Under the pieces are notes generated by a model that was not told where the DNA came from, did no database searches, and worked only from the letters and a program-made list of their open reading frames with translations. The position numbers and the translations under genes are program-made. Shown piece after piece: positions 27,416-36,386 of a stretch of 64,000 nt of DNA. Each line of letters begins with the position of its first letter. Position 1 is the stretch's first letter. The stretch comes from JADCCX01 sp051649305 (GTDB lineage Bacteria > Pseudomonadota > Alphaproteobacteria > Rhizobiales > Beijerinckiaceae), in the NCBI GenBank assembly GCA_051649305.1, contig JBOFGV010000001.1, positions 1 to 64,000 on the forward strand. The letters are read 5' to 3'.

Positions 27416-28210
27416 ATGGGAACCGAAAAGTCTGTAAAAGCTTTGATGGCAGCGCGCAGGGCGAGACCAAGCGCCGCAGTGCCTGACACTGCTAGCCTTA
27501 CACCTTCCGCCAAAGATTTTCGCGGGGCGGAGGAGATAGCGAAGGCCAATGGCAAGAAAGCCAATACGCCTGCCTTGCTCTCCGACGTTGAACTCAGTGA
27601 ATTCTTCCGCCGGCTGCATGCGATTGAACCTGAACCCAAGGGTGAGCTGGAGCATGTCAACGCCTTCACCCTGCTGGTGGCTGTGGTGTTGTCGGCACAA
27701 GCCACCGATGCCGGTGTCAACAAGGCGACGCGCGCGCTGTTTGCTATCGCCGATACACCGCAGAAAATGCTGGCTCTGGGAGAGGATGCCGTCCGCGAGC
27801 ATGTGAAAACGATTGGCCTTTACCGTAACAAGGCGAAGAACGTCATTCTGCTTTCAGAGCAGTTGTTGCGGGAGAAAGCAGGTGTTGTGCCTGCTGACCG
27901 TGATTATCTCGTCACGCTCCCCGGAGTGGGGCGCAAAACCGCCAATGTCGTGCTGAACATGGCCTTTGGCATCCCCACCATGGCGGTGGATACGCATGTG
28001 TTTCGCGTATCAAACAGGCTGCCGCTCGCGATTGGTCGAACACCTGAGGAAATTGAAGAACGACTGATGGCGCGGATTCCAGATGAATACGCCCTGCACG
28101 CCCACCACTGGTTGATCCTGCATGGGCGATACACCTGCAAGGCCCGTGCGCCGGAATGTCATCGCTGTGCTGTGGCTGATTTGTGCAGAAGCCCGGAGAA
28201 GGTGGTGTAG
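27416..28210 (+). CDS. nth: Endonuclease III (DNA glycosylase/AP lyase)
   Basis: Excises oxidised pyrimidines in base-excision repair. The helix-hairpin-helix is LPGVGRKTANVVL with the catalytic Lys, the catalytic Asp is in MAVDTHVFRVSNR, and the C-terminal 4Fe-4S loop fits Cx6Cx2Cx5C (CKARAPECHRCAVADLC). ATG 27416 gives 264 residues; the family core starts about 50 residues in, so a start at 27446 is also possible. The N-terminal extension is basic. Confidence 0.95.
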   Translation: MGTEKSVKALMAARRARPSAAVPDTASLTPSAKDFRGAEEIAKANGKKANTPALLSDVELSEFFRRLHAIEPEPKGELEHVNAFTLLVAVVLSAQATDAGVNKATRALFAIADTPQKMLALGEDAVREHVKTIGLYRNKAKNVILLSEQLLREKAGVVPADRDYLVTLPGVGRKTANVVLNMAFGIPTMAVDTHVFRVSNRLPLAIGRTPEEIEERLMARIPDEYALHAHHWLILHGRYTCKARAPECHRCAVADLCRSPEKVV

Positions 28211-28263
28211 CGCTCTTCAGAGCATACAAGCTCGTCATTGCGAATGCAGTGAAGCTCCTTGGC

Positions 28264-28387
28264 TGATCCTCCCCACTTGGGGGAGGTGTCCCGAAGGGAC
28301 GGAGGGGGCTTCTTTCCCATTTCTCACATCGTAAGCCCCTCCCGTCAACGCTGCCGCGTCGCCACCCTCCCCAAGAGGGAGGGATCA
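28264..28387. repeat. 123-bp palindromic intergenic repeat, copy 1
   Basis: Bounded by TGATCCTCCC and GGGAGGGATCA as inverted ends, with inner CCTCCCC/GGGGGAGG stems and a shared GGAGGGGGCTTCTTTCC block. The same element recurs at 30369-30491 on the other side of the porin gene. No reading frame inside. It is preceded at about 28231 by GTCATTGCGAATGC-AGTGAAGC, which resembles a separate small repeat. Probably a non-autonomous palindromic element. Confidence 0.75.
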
Positions 28388-28397
28388 CCCCACAAAC

Positions 28398-28426
28398 AAA
28401 AACCCCGGAGCAAGCTCCGGGGTTTC
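28398..28426 (-). terminator. Intrinsic terminator of the porin gene
   Basis: Hairpin with 11-bp arms (28401-28411 and 28414-28424) and a 2-base centre, flanked on the left by an A-rich stretch that reads as a T run on the minus strand. It lies 22 bases after the porin stop. Confidence 0.8.
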
Positions 28427-28448
28427 AGTATCTCAGATCAGGTTATGA

Positions 28449-29813
28449 TCAGAAATCGCGCTGGATGCGCAGACGGCCTTCCCAGGCACCGGCGCTGCCA
28501 GTTGCTGTACGCACTGGGCCGATGAAGTGACGGCTCTGAACGCGACCCTTTGGATCGGCGTAGAGGTAGTTACCTTCAACACCAACAACCAGGCCAGGAG
28601 CCAGTGTCAGCTGCAGACCTGTACCAACGCGGATGTTGGTCATGTCAAGAGCAGCGTTACGCACGCCAACCAAAGCAAGTGGTGTAACAGTGCTGGCTAC
28701 GTCTACACGACGGTATGTACCAACAACCCACTGACGCAGTGTTGGTGTCCACTGATGAACGAAACCAGCGTCGATGCTGAAGCCCTTGGACTTCGAAACA
28801 CCACCGAGAGCAGTTACGTATGCATCAGCAACGCCAACAGCCAGGTTACCTGGTGTCGAGAAGCCACCGAGGTAGCTCAGAGCGCCTTCAGCGTAGGCAG
28901 CCTGCAACCAGAGGTAATCGCCAGCAGCGATCATTGGCAGGTTAACCTTCACAGCAGCCTGAACAGCGTAGCCGTAAGTTGTACCAACAAAGCCACCAGC
29001 TGGGTTGTAGTTCACGCCACGAACCTGGTGAACAGCACCAGAGAGCTTGAACGAACCCCAAGCCTGGTTGAGGTCCAACGAACCAACAACGTCTGGCATG
29101 CGCTGACCACCGTAGGTGAAGTTAGCATTGCCACCAGCAAGAACGGCTGTTGTCGAAGCTACACGGCGTGTGGAAGGATCTTCCAGCGATACTGTCAGGC
29201 TAGCACCGGTTGAGCCGAGTGGCAGAGTGTAGGCCAACATGTTGGTTGAACCATTCTCTGAACCCAGACCAACCGAGAAGTTGTAGGAAGGAGCGAAGTT
29301 GCCCGAGAAGTCGAAGAACGACTGGGCGCGACCAGCTGTGATACCAGCAAACTGAACAAAGGCTTTGTCAAGTGACACGCCAACGTTAGCTTCACCACCG
29401 CCTACGGCTCTTGCGTTACCGCCACCGAGCGAACCACGATCACCGTTGAAGAAGATCGAGAAGAACGAACGGACTGGTCCGATTTCCGACTGTGTCACTG
29501 CATCCATGTTGATGATGGCGCGTGTACGCCAGCCGAATGTATCAGCCGAACGACCAAGACCTACACCAGCTGCTGTAGCGTTGGTGAATGTTTCGCCGTA
29601 AACGTAGTCAGCGCGAACGCGGCCCGAAATGCGCAGGCAGGTGTTGCTGCCAGGAATCACGAAACCACCAGCTGTACCCCAGAGTGGGTTGTAGCAAGCT
29701 TTGACGTACTCAACTGGGCTTGGCTTCTTGGCGCCGAGATCCGCAGCTGAGGCACCCGAAACAGCAACCAGACCGGCTGCTGAGGCGAGGAGAAGGCTCT
29801 TGAAGAGCTTCAT
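28449..29813 (-). CDS. Outer membrane porin, Omp2a/Omp2b-like
   Basis: Major general-diffusion porin of the alphaproteobacterial family. The signal peptide is residues 1-23 (SLLLASAAGLVAVSGASAA), and the mature start ADLGAKKPSPVEYVKAC with GGFVIPGSNTCLRISGRVRADYVYG is the family hallmark. The sequence alternates beta strands and ends in Phe (IQRDF) as needed for barrel assembly. 454 residues. It has a strong GGAGG ribosome site, an own terminator and codon use (many GTT/GCA-like regular codons) unlike neighbours, as in highly expressed genes. Confidence 0.93.
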   Translation of the reverse strand: MKLFKSLLLASAAGLVAVSGASAADLGAKKPSPVEYVKACYNPLWGTAGGFVIPGSNTCLRISGRVRADYVYGETFTNATAAGVGLGRSADTFGWRTRAIINMDAVTQSEIGPVRSFFSIFFNGDRGSLGGGNARAVGGGEANVGVSLDKAFVQFAGITAGRAQSFFDFSGNFAPSYNFSVGLGSENGSTNMLAYTLPLGSTGASLTVSLEDPSTRRVASTTAVLAGGNANFTYGGQRMPDVVGSLDLNQAWGSFKLSGAVHQVRGVNYNPAGGFVGTTYGYAVQAAVKVNLPMIAAGDYLWLQAAYAEGALSYLGGFSTPGNLAVGVADAYVTALGGVSKSKGFSIDAGFVHQWTPTLRQWVVGTYRRVDVASTVTPLALVGVRNAALDMTNIRVGTGLQLTLAPGLVVGVEGNYLYADPKGRVQSRHFIGPVRTATGSAGAWEGRLRIQRDF

Positions 29814-30368
29814 GGTAAACCTCCAGTTAAATTAAGTTGAGACCCAATGGGAGCTTAGAATTTCCGTTTGGATCGTCTCTTGCGAGATTTTCCGCCCTTG
29901 ACCCTTCCCCCTGTACCCACGACCACCGTTTTCTTATGATTACGGCAAGCGCAGAAGGAACGACTGGGGAGCCCCCTGTCGCAAAATCACCATACATGTG
30001 GCAGCCGGAGGAGCAACCGCCGAGAGCGCCGCAAGGGCCTTCCGGGGGGTGTTTTCAAACCCCTGTTGCCAAAACGCCACGGTTTGAGCCCCCATTAACC
30101 TTTCGCGGCAAGAAGTTATTAACACCTGTGGCAGAACCGGCTCGCTGTTTGCGTGCAATGCATTGAAATGGTTCGGGAAAGGAGAAGGACAGCGAGATGG
30201 GTGAAAGGAGCTGTTAACAAGCTTCAATTCACTGTTTCTGCGGCGCAATGGGTCGAAGGGAAGAACAACCACGTCTATAGCTGTTCGGGCACTTGTTTAT
30301 GTTTCCGGCTTGCTCAGGCTAGCGCGCACTGCACGACTCTCAAGAAATTTCCAATGATTCGCCCTTCT
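29814..30368. other. Porin upstream region, no gene seen
   Basis: This 555-bp stretch, with the adjoining repeat, separates the porin from the carbonic anhydrase gene. It should hold the porin promoter and a leader of at least several tens of bases. Two TTAAC motifs (about 30096 and 30120) are noted as possible CtrA-type half-sites. Small open frames here lack ribosome sites and family resemblance. An untranslated RNA cannot be excluded but is not supported. Confidence 0.5.
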
Positions 30369-30491
30369 TGATCCTCCCCTTTTGGGGGAGGTGCCGAGCA
30401 AAGCGAGGCGGAGGGGGCTTCTTTCCAATCTTCGAGATCGCAAGCCCCACCCGGCTGCTTCGCAGCCACCCTCCCCAAAAGGGAGGGATCA
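30369..30491. repeat. 123-bp palindromic intergenic repeat, copy 2
   Basis: Second copy of the element at 28264-28387, in the same orientation, with the same inverted ends (TGATCCTCCC...GGGAGGGATCA) and GGAGGGGGCTTCTTTCC block, but a diverged middle (GGCTGCTTCGCAGCC hairpin). It ends 11 bases before the carbonic anhydrase stop, so it may also act as its terminator. Confidence 0.75.
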
Positions 30492-30501
30492 AGCACCAAG
30501 C

Positions 30502-31194
30502 TCACGCCACATCGGGCTCCTCAACGCATTTCATCAGCGAAACCCGCCGGGGCATCTGGCCAACCGCCGGTACAAACCGGCCACTTTCGACATCACGGAG
30601 CATCAACACGCCTGTTGCCACGTCAAAGTAGGCACCATGCAGCTGGAGTCGTCCCTTCTCTTCCAGAATCTGCACACAGGGGAATGTCCGCAGGTTGTCG
30701 AGTGACTTCTCGATGCCCGCGAAAGCCAATCGCTCGGAATACTCGCCAAGCCCTTCGTTGAAACCGCGTCCACCTGTGCGCTCGGCGGCGGGGGCCAGAA
30801 GACGAATCCATTTTCCTATGAAATCTCCTGAAGACAATGGCCCCTGCGCATCATCGGCAAAAGCCCGCACACCGCCGCAGCGGGCATGCCCCATGACGAT
30901 GATGTGCTTCACCTTCAGTGCCTGCACCGCATATTCCAGCGCAGCGGATGTGCCATGCAGCTCGCCATCGGGTGAAAACGGTGGCACAAGATTGGCCACA
31001 TTGCGCACGACGAACACCTCGCCCGGGCGCGCATCAAAAATCACTTCTGGGGAAACACGGCTGTCGCAACAGCCAATCAGCATCACTTCAGGGTTCTGTC
31101 CTGAGGCCGCAAGCTCCTCAAAACGGGATTGCTCCTTGGGCAGGCGATCCCCCAGAAAGGACTTGTAACCTTCAATCAGGCGCTCGGGAAACAT
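30502..31194 (-). CDS. Beta-class carbonic anhydrase
   Basis: Zinc enzyme interconverting CO2 and bicarbonate. Zinc ligands are Cys42 in CCDSR (with the Asp44-Arg46 dyad), His103 and Cys106 in GHARCGG. The 230 residues are typical. ATG 31194 is chosen because the sequence MFPERLIEGYKSFL is the conserved N-terminus; the longer frame is not. It follows the SbtB-like gene by 69 bases on the same strand, which ties it to bicarbonate uptake. Confidence 0.95.
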   Translation of the reverse strand: MFPERLIEGYKSFLGDRLPKEQSRFEELAASGQNPEVMLIGCCDSRVSPEVIFDARPGEVFVVRNVANLVPPFSPDGELHGTSAALEYAVQALKVKHIIVMGHARCGGVRAFADDAQGPLSSGDFIGKWIRLLAPAAERTGGRGFNEGLGEYSERLAFAGIEKSLDNLRTFPCVQILEEKGRLQLHGAYFDVATGVLMLRDVESGRFVPAVGQMPRRVSLMKCVEEPDVA

Positions 31195-31263
31195 GCAACA
31201 CTCCGTACTTGCGGCGTGTCTAGCCAATCCGGAGCGTGTTTGCACCCCTTAAAAATGCAACCC

Positions 31264-31575
31264 TCAGAAGTGCTCAGGTCGGATCACTTCGCAATCTGTG
31301 ATGGTGACAATGCCCAGCTGGCGCGCAACGATGGCGTAGATCGGCGTCAGGATCATATCCACTTTCGAGGCATCGCAGATACAGACAACACTCACCATGC
31401 GCCCGGCATCAGATACCAGACCATCAGCGCGCCAAGCCCCCTGCCGCCCGCGCCCGGCAATGGCCTGAGACACGGTGTATCCCGTCACAGCCAACTGATC
31501 GAGCGTATCAAGCACGCGGTTGAGGGCTGGTTGCTCGATGACGATGGTGATGCACTTCTTCAGATGCGTCTTCAT
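31264..31575 (-). CDS. sbtB: SbtB-like PII family protein
   Basis: A 103-residue PII-superfamily protein. It has the ferredoxin-like pattern, a short T-loop region with GRGRQGAWRADGLVSDAGRMVSVVCI and a C-terminal IVTITDCEVIRPEHF. It lacks the Cys-rich CGPxGC tail of some cyanobacterial SbtB proteins. Position 6 bases after the SbtA-like transporter gene supports a role as its regulator, in known cases responding to adenine nucleotides such as cAMP. The ligand here is unknown. Confidence 0.82.
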   Translation of the reverse strand: MKTHLKKCITIVIEQPALNRVLDTLDQLAVTGYTVSQAIAGRGRQGAWRADGLVSDAGRMVSVVCICDASKVDMILTPIYAIVARQLGIVTITDCEVIRPEHF

Positions 31576-31581
31576 GAGGGA

Positions 31582-32580
31582 TCATCCTGCAGTGGTTATC
31601 TTGCTGGCGAGCCAGATGTAGAACGGAATACCAAGGGTCAGATTGAGCGGAAACGTGACGCCGAGCGAGAGCGTCAGATAAATCGACGGTTTAGCCTCGG
31701 GCAAGGCGAGACGCATGGCTGCAGGAACTGCGATGTAGGATGCTGAGGCCGCCAGCGTGATCATCAGCGCAGTGCCCCCCTGTGACAAGCCCAGCAGCAA
31801 ACAAAACACAGCGGCAAGCGCCGCAGAAATCACCGGCATGTAAAGCCCGAAAGCAATGGCTGAAGCCGACAGGCTTTTCAGCCCCGCACGCATGCCGCGT
31901 CCGGCGAGCAGACCCATATCCAGCAGAAACAGGCAGATGATGCCGAAGAAAAGCTGGCCAATGAAAGGCTCAACAGCCGCCATGCCTTTGGGGCCAGTGA
32001 TGCAGCCGATGGCGAAGGAACCTGTCAGCATGACGACGGAGCCGTTGAGACCAATTTCCCGCAGCAATGCACTGCCGCTGGCCTTCTCGTGAGCGATGTC
32101 ATTGCCAGAGGAGCCTGATCTCCTTGCCAGATAAAGCGCTGTCAAAATGGCGGGCGTTTCCATCACGGCGGCAACCGCTACGAGATACCCTTCGAACGTC
32201 AATCCCATGGATGTCAGGGACTGCGTAGCCGCCACAAAGGTGACAATGGAAATAGAGCCATAATGCGCCGCAACCGCAGCTGCATCCACAGCTGAAAGTG
32301 CCGTGGTTTTCCGCAACAGCCAGAAACCAATGAAGGGCAAAATGGCCGAGAGCACAACTCCAGCCAGCATCACGCCGAGAAGCCGCAGGTCCACGCCGTT
32401 CTGCGCGACAGCTGCGCCACCTTTAAAACCGATGGCCATCATCAGATAAAGCGCCATGAATTTGGCGGCGGCTTCAGGAACCGTAAGATCAGATCGCGCC
32501 AGTGCCGCCATCAACCCCAGGGCGAAGAACAACACCATGGGTGACAGAAGATTGGAAAGGGCGAGATCAAGCACAGACAT
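31582..32580 (-). CDS. sbtA: SbtA-like sodium-dependent bicarbonate transporter
   Basis: A 332-residue inner-membrane protein with about ten hydrophobic segments. Matches to the SbtA family include LSPMVLFFALGLMAALARSDL near the N-terminus, AIGFKGGAAVA, AHYGSISIVTFVAA and METPAILTALYLA. SbtA proteins import bicarbonate with sodium. It is the first gene of an operon with sbtB and carbonic anhydrase. In a non-photosynthetic alphaproteobacterium it would supply bicarbonate for anaplerotic carboxylation; that is inference. Confidence 0.88.
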   Translation of the reverse strand: MSVLDLALSNLLSPMVLFFALGLMAALARSDLTVPEAAAKFMALYLMMAIGFKGGAAVAQNGVDLRLLGVMLAGVVLSAILPFIGFWLLRKTTALSAVDAAAVAAHYGSISIVTFVAATQSLTSMGLTFEGYLVAVAAVMETPAILTALYLARRSGSSGNDIAHEKASGSALLREIGLNGSVVMLTGSFAIGCITGPKGMAAVEPFIGQLFFGIICLFLLDMGLLAGRGMRAGLKSLSASAIAFGLYMPVISAALAAVFCLLLGLSQGGTALMITLAASASYIAVPAAMRLALPEAKPSIYLTLSLGVTFPLNLTLGIPFYIWLASKITTAG

Positions 32581-32733
32581 TTCAAAAACGCATCCAGAAA
32601 AACGTCAACGCATTGATGCGCAAACTACAGACTGGACTGTGAAATAGAGCTGTTGCTGAAAAAGCCAAGGCACAAAACGGGCAGTCAACAAAATGCTCTT
32701 TGCTGCCTGCTCGCTTGCACACAGTCTTTCGAC

Positions 32734-33114
32734 CTATTTTTTAGGCTTCTTCTCAGCTGCTTTCTGAACTGTTTCGCCCATTGATTTCATCTGGCCCTGC
32801 ATCGCCTCCATCTGGCTGCGCATGAAATCTGATTGCAGCTTCATCACCTCATCGAAGCCTTTGGCCTGCACCAGCTTCTGCGCATGATCGAAAGCAGCTT
32901 TAACATTCTGCTCGGCAAAGCCAACAGCCTGACGTGTGGCATCAGCGGCATTTTCCTGCACAGTCTGGGCTGAACCCTGAATGTTGCCGGCGGCATTCTG
33001 TGTTGCGCCCATAAAACTGTCGAAAGCGCGCTTGGCCTGCTCCACGCTCTTGTTGGCGAGATCACGCATTTCATTGGGCACTTCAAACTTCATGGTTTTG
33101 AATGGGTCAGTCAT
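32734..33114 (-). CDS. Phasin family protein
   Basis: A 126-residue amphipathic helical protein of the phasin_2 type, which coats polyhydroxyalkanoate granules. Features: FEVPNEMRDLANKSVEQAKRAFDSFMGA, Ala/Gln-rich helices, and a Lys-rich C-terminus (AAEKKPKK). ATG 33114 has a perfect GGAGG site. No PHA synthase is in the window. It could alternatively be a phasin-like regulator. Confidence 0.9.
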   Translation of the reverse strand: MTDPFKTMKFEVPNEMRDLANKSVEQAKRAFDSFMGATQNAAGNIQGSAQTVQENAADATRQAVGFAEQNVKAAFDHAQKLVQAKGFDEVMKLQSDFMRSQMEAMQGQMKSMGETVQKAAEKKPKK

Positions 33115-33296
33115 GGTCTTTCCTCCTGATCCGGCAGCGGGATGATGCTGCCCTGCATTAAGATTAATGCAAGGTAAACCAGCCACTTTGTCGCCAGGTT
33201 CTTCCTTCTGGCATTCTAACGGATATATTCATCGTTCATTAGCCATAGCCAGCGGTCAAGCGCTGTCTTTCGCAAACCACGAGGAACAGAGCCGTT

Positions 33297-36200
33297 TTGA
33301 CAACCGCCATCCACACATGGGTGAAAACACTGGGTGACTTCCCGCTTGATCCTCAGGCGGGCATGGCCTGGCTGTGGGCAGCGGGTGGCGAGAACATCTT
33401 GTGGATTTCCCCTGCTGCGGCTGTCCGGTTTGGCAGCGGTATCGACGACGGACCGCCGGCACTCGATCATCGCGGCACATTGCGCAGCCTTATGGTGGAT
33501 CTGTCGCAGGATACACCGGATTTGCAGCCCGTGCGCGTGCAGCAAGTTGAACTGATGAACAACCAGCACCGTGATGTCTTCACCTGTCTGGCCCGCGCAG
33601 TGCCTTTGCAGGCTGGCGGATATGGCATGCTGGTGGTGGCTGTAGGCGCACCTGCGCGCAGCCTTGAGGAGATAAGGGCAGCATCAACCAGTGAGCCGGT
33701 CAACAAACCGGTCACTGCTGAACCCGCAGTCAAATCTGTTGCACCTGTTGCTCCTGAGCCGGAACTGCCATTGGTCGCCACCGTCCCGGCAGCAGCCGCG
33801 CCTGCCCCACAGATCCAGCCGGTTTCCGCGCCTGCTCCGCGATGGGTCGAAGAGGATATCACAGCCCGCCGCCCGCTCCGCTTTGTCTGGCAAACAGATG
33901 ACAAGGGACGGTTTGTGCATATCTCGCGCGAAATGGCTGAGGCTGTTGGCCCGTCTATGGCGATGCTTTTGAACCAGACCTGGCAGGAAAGCGTTGCAAA
34001 CTACGGTATTCTGGAAAGCGAGGATATCCAGCGCGGTTTCACATCGCGGGATACATGGACTGCCAAACCGGCGCTCTGGCCTGTCGCAGGTTCAAATCTC
34101 GGCGTTCCTGTCGAGATGGCGGGCATGCTGATGCGCGAGGACAATAAGTTCGCCGGATTCAGAGGCTACGGTATTGCAAGGATAGAACGCGCCATTGTCC
34201 GTCCCGGAACGGCCGAAGAGGCGCTGATCGCCGATGAAACCCCGCAGACTGAGAGCAACGAAGACAGGTTCGGCCCTGCTGTACAGCGTGCGCTTTCAAA
34301 CAACGCGCAGTCTGCCATGCCTCTGGAAATAGCAGCCCGGCAGGACAAGCCTGTGTCCAACCCGTTGACCGCGCCATCCGTTCTGCAGGCCACTTCTGTA
34401 TCTGCTCCGGTTAACTTGCGGCGGCCTCTTCCGCTTACCCGTGAAACAGAAAGTGAAGCAGGAAGTCCAGTTTTGCCGACTCCAGTCGATCAAGAGGCGC
34501 CACAGAGAGACACAACGCCTAAACCTGCAAGCCTCCATACGCCAGAACCAAAAGCCTCTGTCAGAGACTTGCAGAGATTCATCGACAATGCACACAAGCC
34601 AGCCGAACCAGTGACCGGGGACATGCGCTCAGATGACATTGGCAAAAACCTGACCGAGCAGGAACGTTCCGCCTTCAGGGAAATAGCCCGTGCGCTTGGC
34701 AAAACGCGGGATGAGGCTCTGCCACCGCGCATGGCAAGAAAACCGCTTGAGCCACAGGAAACACCCCAAAGGAAGAAAGACAGAGATAATACGGCTGCAG
34801 ACGACAGTTCAATTGTCGGCAATCCTGACGTCAAGCCTGTCATCTCATTCGAAACGGCTCAAAGCCTGCGCCAACAACGCAACCAGCCGCTTGTCGCGCA
34901 GAATGCCCTGGCATCTGTGCTGGAGCGCCTGCCGGTTGGCATTCTTGTCATGCAAAATGGCGAGAGTGTCTTTGCCAACCGCATGCTGATGGATATGCTG
35001 GGCTATGCTGATTTTGAGACCTTTCTGGCGGCTGGCGGTGCGGAAAAACTGTTTCATACACAAGCCACAGTGCCTGAGTCTGATACGCGCACCTATGCCA
35101 TTCTCGACAGCAAGGGCGAAGCACTTCAGGTTCGCGCCACCATTCAGGCCACGAGCTGGCACACCCAGCCAGCGACACTGACGTCCTTTGTTCTGATCCC
35201 CAAGGTCAGGCCTGCCCTGAGCAACGAGGTCACAGAACTGGAAATGATGGCCACAAAGGCGGAACTGCGTGAGCTTCAGTTTGTGCTCGATACGGCAACC
35301 GACGGGATCATCTCGCTCGACAGCAATGGCCGCATTCTTGGGCTCAACCGTTCAGCCGAGGCCTTGTTTGGCTTTGACCAGAACGAGGTGGCCGGTGAAA
35401 GCATCACAACATTGCTGGCACCTGAAAGCCATGTGGCCGCGCTTGACTATCTTGAAGGCCTTAAAACCAACGGTGTCGCCTCAATCATGAATGATGGCCG
35501 CGATATCATTGGACGGGAAAGACATGGTGGATCCATTCCATTGTTCATGACCCTCGGTCGCCTTGGTGACAATGCAAAGGCGCAGCGCTTTTGTGCTGTT
35601 TTGCGAGATATAACCGCCTGGAAAAAGGCAGAGGCAGACCTAAAGGAAGCCAGACGCATTGCAGAGGATTCCAGCGCCAACAAAACCGATTTTCTTGCCA
35701 GAATCAGCCATGAGGTCCGCACCCCCCTGAATGCCATCATTGGCTTCTCGCAGGTGATGATGACCGAGAGTTTTGGCCCCGTTGGCAACAGCAAATATGC
35801 CCAGTATGCGAAAGATATCCATGCATCGGGGCAGCATGTTCTTTCCTTGGTCAATGACCTGCTGGATCTTTCAAAAGTCAGTTCGGGGAAGCTGGAGCTT
35901 GCCTTTGCAAGCGTTGATATCCAGGCGGTGGTTGCAGAGTGTGTTGCGATGATCCAGCCTCAAGCCAATACTGGAAAGATCATCGTCAGATCACAGCTGT
36001 CGAACCGGCTGCCTCCCGTGGTTGCCGATGAACGTTCACTGCGCCAGATCGTACTGAATCTGCTCTCTAACGCAGTCAAGTTCACCGATCCCGGTGGTCA
36101 GGTGATTGTCTCAGCCACCTTTAATGATCGTGGTGAGGTTGCCATCCGGGTGCGCGATACGGGCATTGGCATGACGGATGAGGAAATCAAACAGGCGATG

Positions 36201-36374
36201 GAACCATTCCGCCAAATTGCAGGTCCGCGTTCAGCAGGCGGCACCGGCTTGGGATTGCCTTTGACAAAAGCGCTTGTCGAGGCGAACAGGGCTTCGTTCT
36301 CTCTGGCAAGCGAAGCAGGAAAAGGCACGCTGGCCGAGGTTGTTTTTCCCTCGACCCGCGTGCTTGCAGAGTAG
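33297..36374 (+). CDS. pdhS: PdhS-like PAS sensor histidine kinase (cell-cycle)
   Basis: A 1025-residue cytoplasmic kinase similar in size and order to Brucella PdhS, which acts on DivK in the CtrA cell-cycle pathway. A long, Pro-rich, poorly conserved N-terminal half is followed by two PAS domains (about 540-600 and 660-770; NGRILGLNRSAEALFGF), a HisKA domain with phospho-acceptor His805 (ISHEVRTPLNAIIGFSQVM) and an ATPase domain with NLLSNAVKFT, DTGIGM and GGTGLGLPL. No membrane segment. The start is TTG 33297 behind GAGGA. The link to PdhS rather than another PAS kinase is by architecture. Confidence 0.82.
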   Translation: MTTAIHTWVKTLGDFPLDPQAGMAWLWAAGGENILWISPAAAVRFGSGIDDGPPALDHRGTLRSLMVDLSQDTPDLQPVRVQQVELMNNQHRDVFTCLARAVPLQAGGYGMLVVAVGAPARSLEEIRAASTSEPVNKPVTAEPAVKSVAPVAPEPELPLVATVPAAAAPAPQIQPVSAPAPRWVEEDITARRPLRFVWQTDDKGRFVHISREMAEAVGPSMAMLLNQTWQESVANYGILESEDIQRGFTSRDTWTAKPALWPVAGSNLGVPVEMAGMLMREDNKFAGFRGYGIARIERAIVRPGTAEEALIADETPQTESNEDRFGPAVQRALSNNAQSAMPLEIAARQDKPVSNPLTAPSVLQATSVSAPVNLRRPLPLTRETESEAGSPVLPTPVDQEAPQRDTTPKPASLHTPEPKASVRDLQRFIDNAHKPAEPVTGDMRSDDIGKNLTEQERSAFREIARALGKTRDEALPPRMARKPLEPQETPQRKKDRDNTAADDSSIVGNPDVKPVISFETAQSLRQQRNQPLVAQNALASVLERLPVGILVMQNGESVFANRMLMDMLGYADFETFLAAGGAEKLFHTQATVPESDTRTYAILDSKGEALQVRATIQATSWHTQPATLTSFVLIPKVRPALSNEVTELEMMATKAELRELQFVLDTATDGIISLDSNGRILGLNRSAEALFGFDQNEVAGESITTLLAPESHVAALDYLEGLKTNGVASIMNDGRDIIGRERHGGSIPLFMTLGRLGDNAKAQRFCAVLRDITAWKKAEADLKEARRIAEDSSANKTDFLARISHEVRTPLNAIIGFSQVMMTESFGPVGNSKYAQYAKDIHASGQHVLSLVNDLLDLSKVSSGKLELAFASVDIQAVVAECVAMIQPQANTGKIIVRSQLSNRLPPVVADERSLRQIVLNLLSNAVKFTDPGGQVIVSATFNDRGEVAIRVRDTGIGMTDEEIKQAMEPFRQIAGPRSAGGTGLGLPLTKALVEANRASFSLASEAGKGTLAEVVFPSTRVLAE

Positions 36375-36386
36375 GATCTAAAAAGT

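Noticed and set aside
28264..28387. Palindromic repeat considered as an insertion sequence
   Set aside because: It is only 123 bp with no transposase frame and no clear target duplication.
28527..29213. 228-codon plus-strand frame over the porin gene
   Set aside because: The minus-strand porin has a signal peptide and complete family signatures; the opposite frame is Thr/Ser/Asn-rich noise from its biased codons.
29940..30272. 110-codon minus frame upstream of the porin
   Set aside because: No ribosome site, no recognisable domain, and it runs into the porin promoter region.
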